Shown here one piece after another: positions 63,424 to 64,000 of a DNA stretch of 64,000 nt (positions are counted from its first letter, which is position 1; each line of letters begins with the position of its first letter). Position numbers and translations under genes: made by a program. Below the pieces are notes generated by a model. The model worked only from the letters and a program-made list of their open reading frames with translations. It was not told where the DNA came from and did not search any database. The DNA lies in the NCBI GenBank assembly GCA_014218215.1, contig CP043652.1:2294001-2358000 (forward strand). Reading direction: 5' to 3'. The stretch comes from Geodermatophilaceae bacterium NBWT11 (lineage in GTDB: Bacteria > Actinomycetota > Actinomycetes > Mycobacteriales > Geodermatophilaceae).

Positions 63424-64000
63424 GTGGACACCCCAGCAGCAGACCCGACCCGCCGACCGGTGGAGCTGGGCGACGTGCGCCTGGCGGCCGAGTCGATGCA
63501 GTCCCTGCTGCACCGGGTGGCCGACCTCGCCGTCGCCACCGTGCCCGGGGTGGCCGAGGCGTCGGTGACGGTCATGGAGCGCACCCGGGCGCACACCGTG
63601 GCCGGCAGCGGGCTGCTGGCCTACGAGCTGGACGAGGCCCAGTACGGCCTCAACTACGGCCCGTGCCTGTTCGCGGCCACCAGCGGGCAGCCGGTGCTCA
63701 TCCGCGACCTCGCGACCGAGACCCGGTGGCCGGAGTTCTGCCGGCTGGCCTCCCGGCAGGGGGCGGTGAGCACCTGCTCGGTGCCGATCCTGATCGTGCA
63801 CGAGCTGCAGGCCGGGCTGAACGTCTACAGCACCGACCAGCCCCTCGACGAGGAGTCCCGGGCCGCCGCGCTGGACCTCGCCGGCGTCGTCGCGGTGACC
63901 ATCAGCAACATGCACGCCCTCGAGCGGGCGAACCGGACGGTCGGCGAGCTGCAGGAGGCCATCGCCTCCCGGGCGGTCATCGAGCAGGCCAAGGGCGTGC
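63424..64000 (+). CDS. GAF- and ANTAR-domain regulator (partial)
   Basis: The first 192 residues are in the window. The GAF domain (VADLAVATVPGVAEASVTVMERTRAHTVA ... YGLNYGPCLFAATSGQPVLIRDL) contains the Cys/Pro pattern of this family. A linker helix (RANRTVGELQEAIASRAVIEQAKGV) begins the ANTAR domain. GTG 63424 has GAGGAGGA upstream. It continues past the right end. Being adjacent to 62250, the pair may have arisen by duplication or act in one response. Confidence 0.9.
   Translation, partial: MDTPAADPTRRPVELGDVRLAAESMQSLLHRVADLAVATVPGVAEASVTVMERTRAHTVAGSGLLAYELDEAQYGLNYGPCLFAATSGQPVLIRDLATETRWPEFCRLASRQGAVSTCSVPILIVHELQAGLNVYSTDQPLDEESRAAALDLAGVVAVTISNMHALERANRTVGELQEAIASRAVIEQAKGV

Noticed and set aside
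63295-63915. Minus-strand open frame of 206 codons at the right end
   Set aside because: The plus strand here encodes a clear GAF-ANTAR protein with a strong ribosome site; the minus frame is low-complexity.

Overview
This 64 kb window is chromosomal DNA from a very high-GC (about 73-75% by eye) Gram-positive actinobacterium. The codon third positions are almost all G or C, GTG starts are common, neighbouring genes often overlap by GTGA or ATGA, and several families are actinobacterial (DUF4383, DUF5926, TIGR03084, DUF3618, GAF-ANTAR). The mix of families fits Geodermatophilaceae (Blastococcus, Modestobacter, Geodermatophilus), but that placement is inference. I see no rRNA, tRNA, CRISPR array, transposase or prophage. 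The window opens inside an ABC permease gene and closes inside a GAF-ANTAR gene.

Layout. 1-9.9 kb is signalling and transport: a MacB-type ABC exporter, a NarL-type two-component system followed by a membrane protein with a decayed sigma-factor-like N-terminus, a STAS protein, a HAD phosphatase, an MFS pump, and an OmpR-type two-component system divergent from a Ser/His/Asp-rich secreted protein. 9.9-13.3 kb has a Rieske oxygenase gene with an apparent frameshift and a DUF485-ActP carboxylate symporter pair. 13.4-26.7 kb is the main catabolic block. One acyl-CoA ligase gene diverges from a tightly coupled nine-gene operon: acyl-CoA dehydrogenase, ligase, biotin-dependent carboxylase beta and alpha subunits, enoyl-CoA hydratase, TIGR03084 protein, AtuA-like protein, TetR regulator and a MutL-like ATPase. 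The gene set resembles the Pseudomonas atu/liu isoprenoid and leucine pathways.

26.7-33.3 kb holds a small membrane protein with an apparent frameshift inside a long inverted repeat, a YdbS/YdbT pair, a rhodanese, a P450-FadD pair and a SEC-C protein. 33.4-42.8 kb is a complete L-arabinose regulon: ABC importer, LacI-type regulator and araB-araD-araA, with matching operators before the importer and before araB. 42.8-50.7 kb holds DUF4383, an SMR exporter with its TetR, a PAS/GAF/PP2C/HATPase phosphatase, arginine deiminase coupled to an EamA transporter, a LysR regulator and a STAS protein. 50.7-60.2 kb holds a flavin oxidase, MFS and RpiR genes divergent from a tripartite tricarboxylate transporter (TctB-TctA-TctC) with an RraA-type aldolase, then a divergent MFS/TetR pair. 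60.4-64 kb has three envelope or stress-type membrane proteins and two tandem GAF-ANTAR regulators.

The most notable points are the decayed sigma-like membrane protein, the atu-like operon ending in a MutL with no mutase nearby, the 85-bp inverted repeat over a translation start, 11-bp phased repeats for the OmpR-type regulator, a dispersed intergenic repeat near two ligase genes, and two transporter reading frames that run antisense through convergent neighbours. No stretch over 300 bp lacks a gene.
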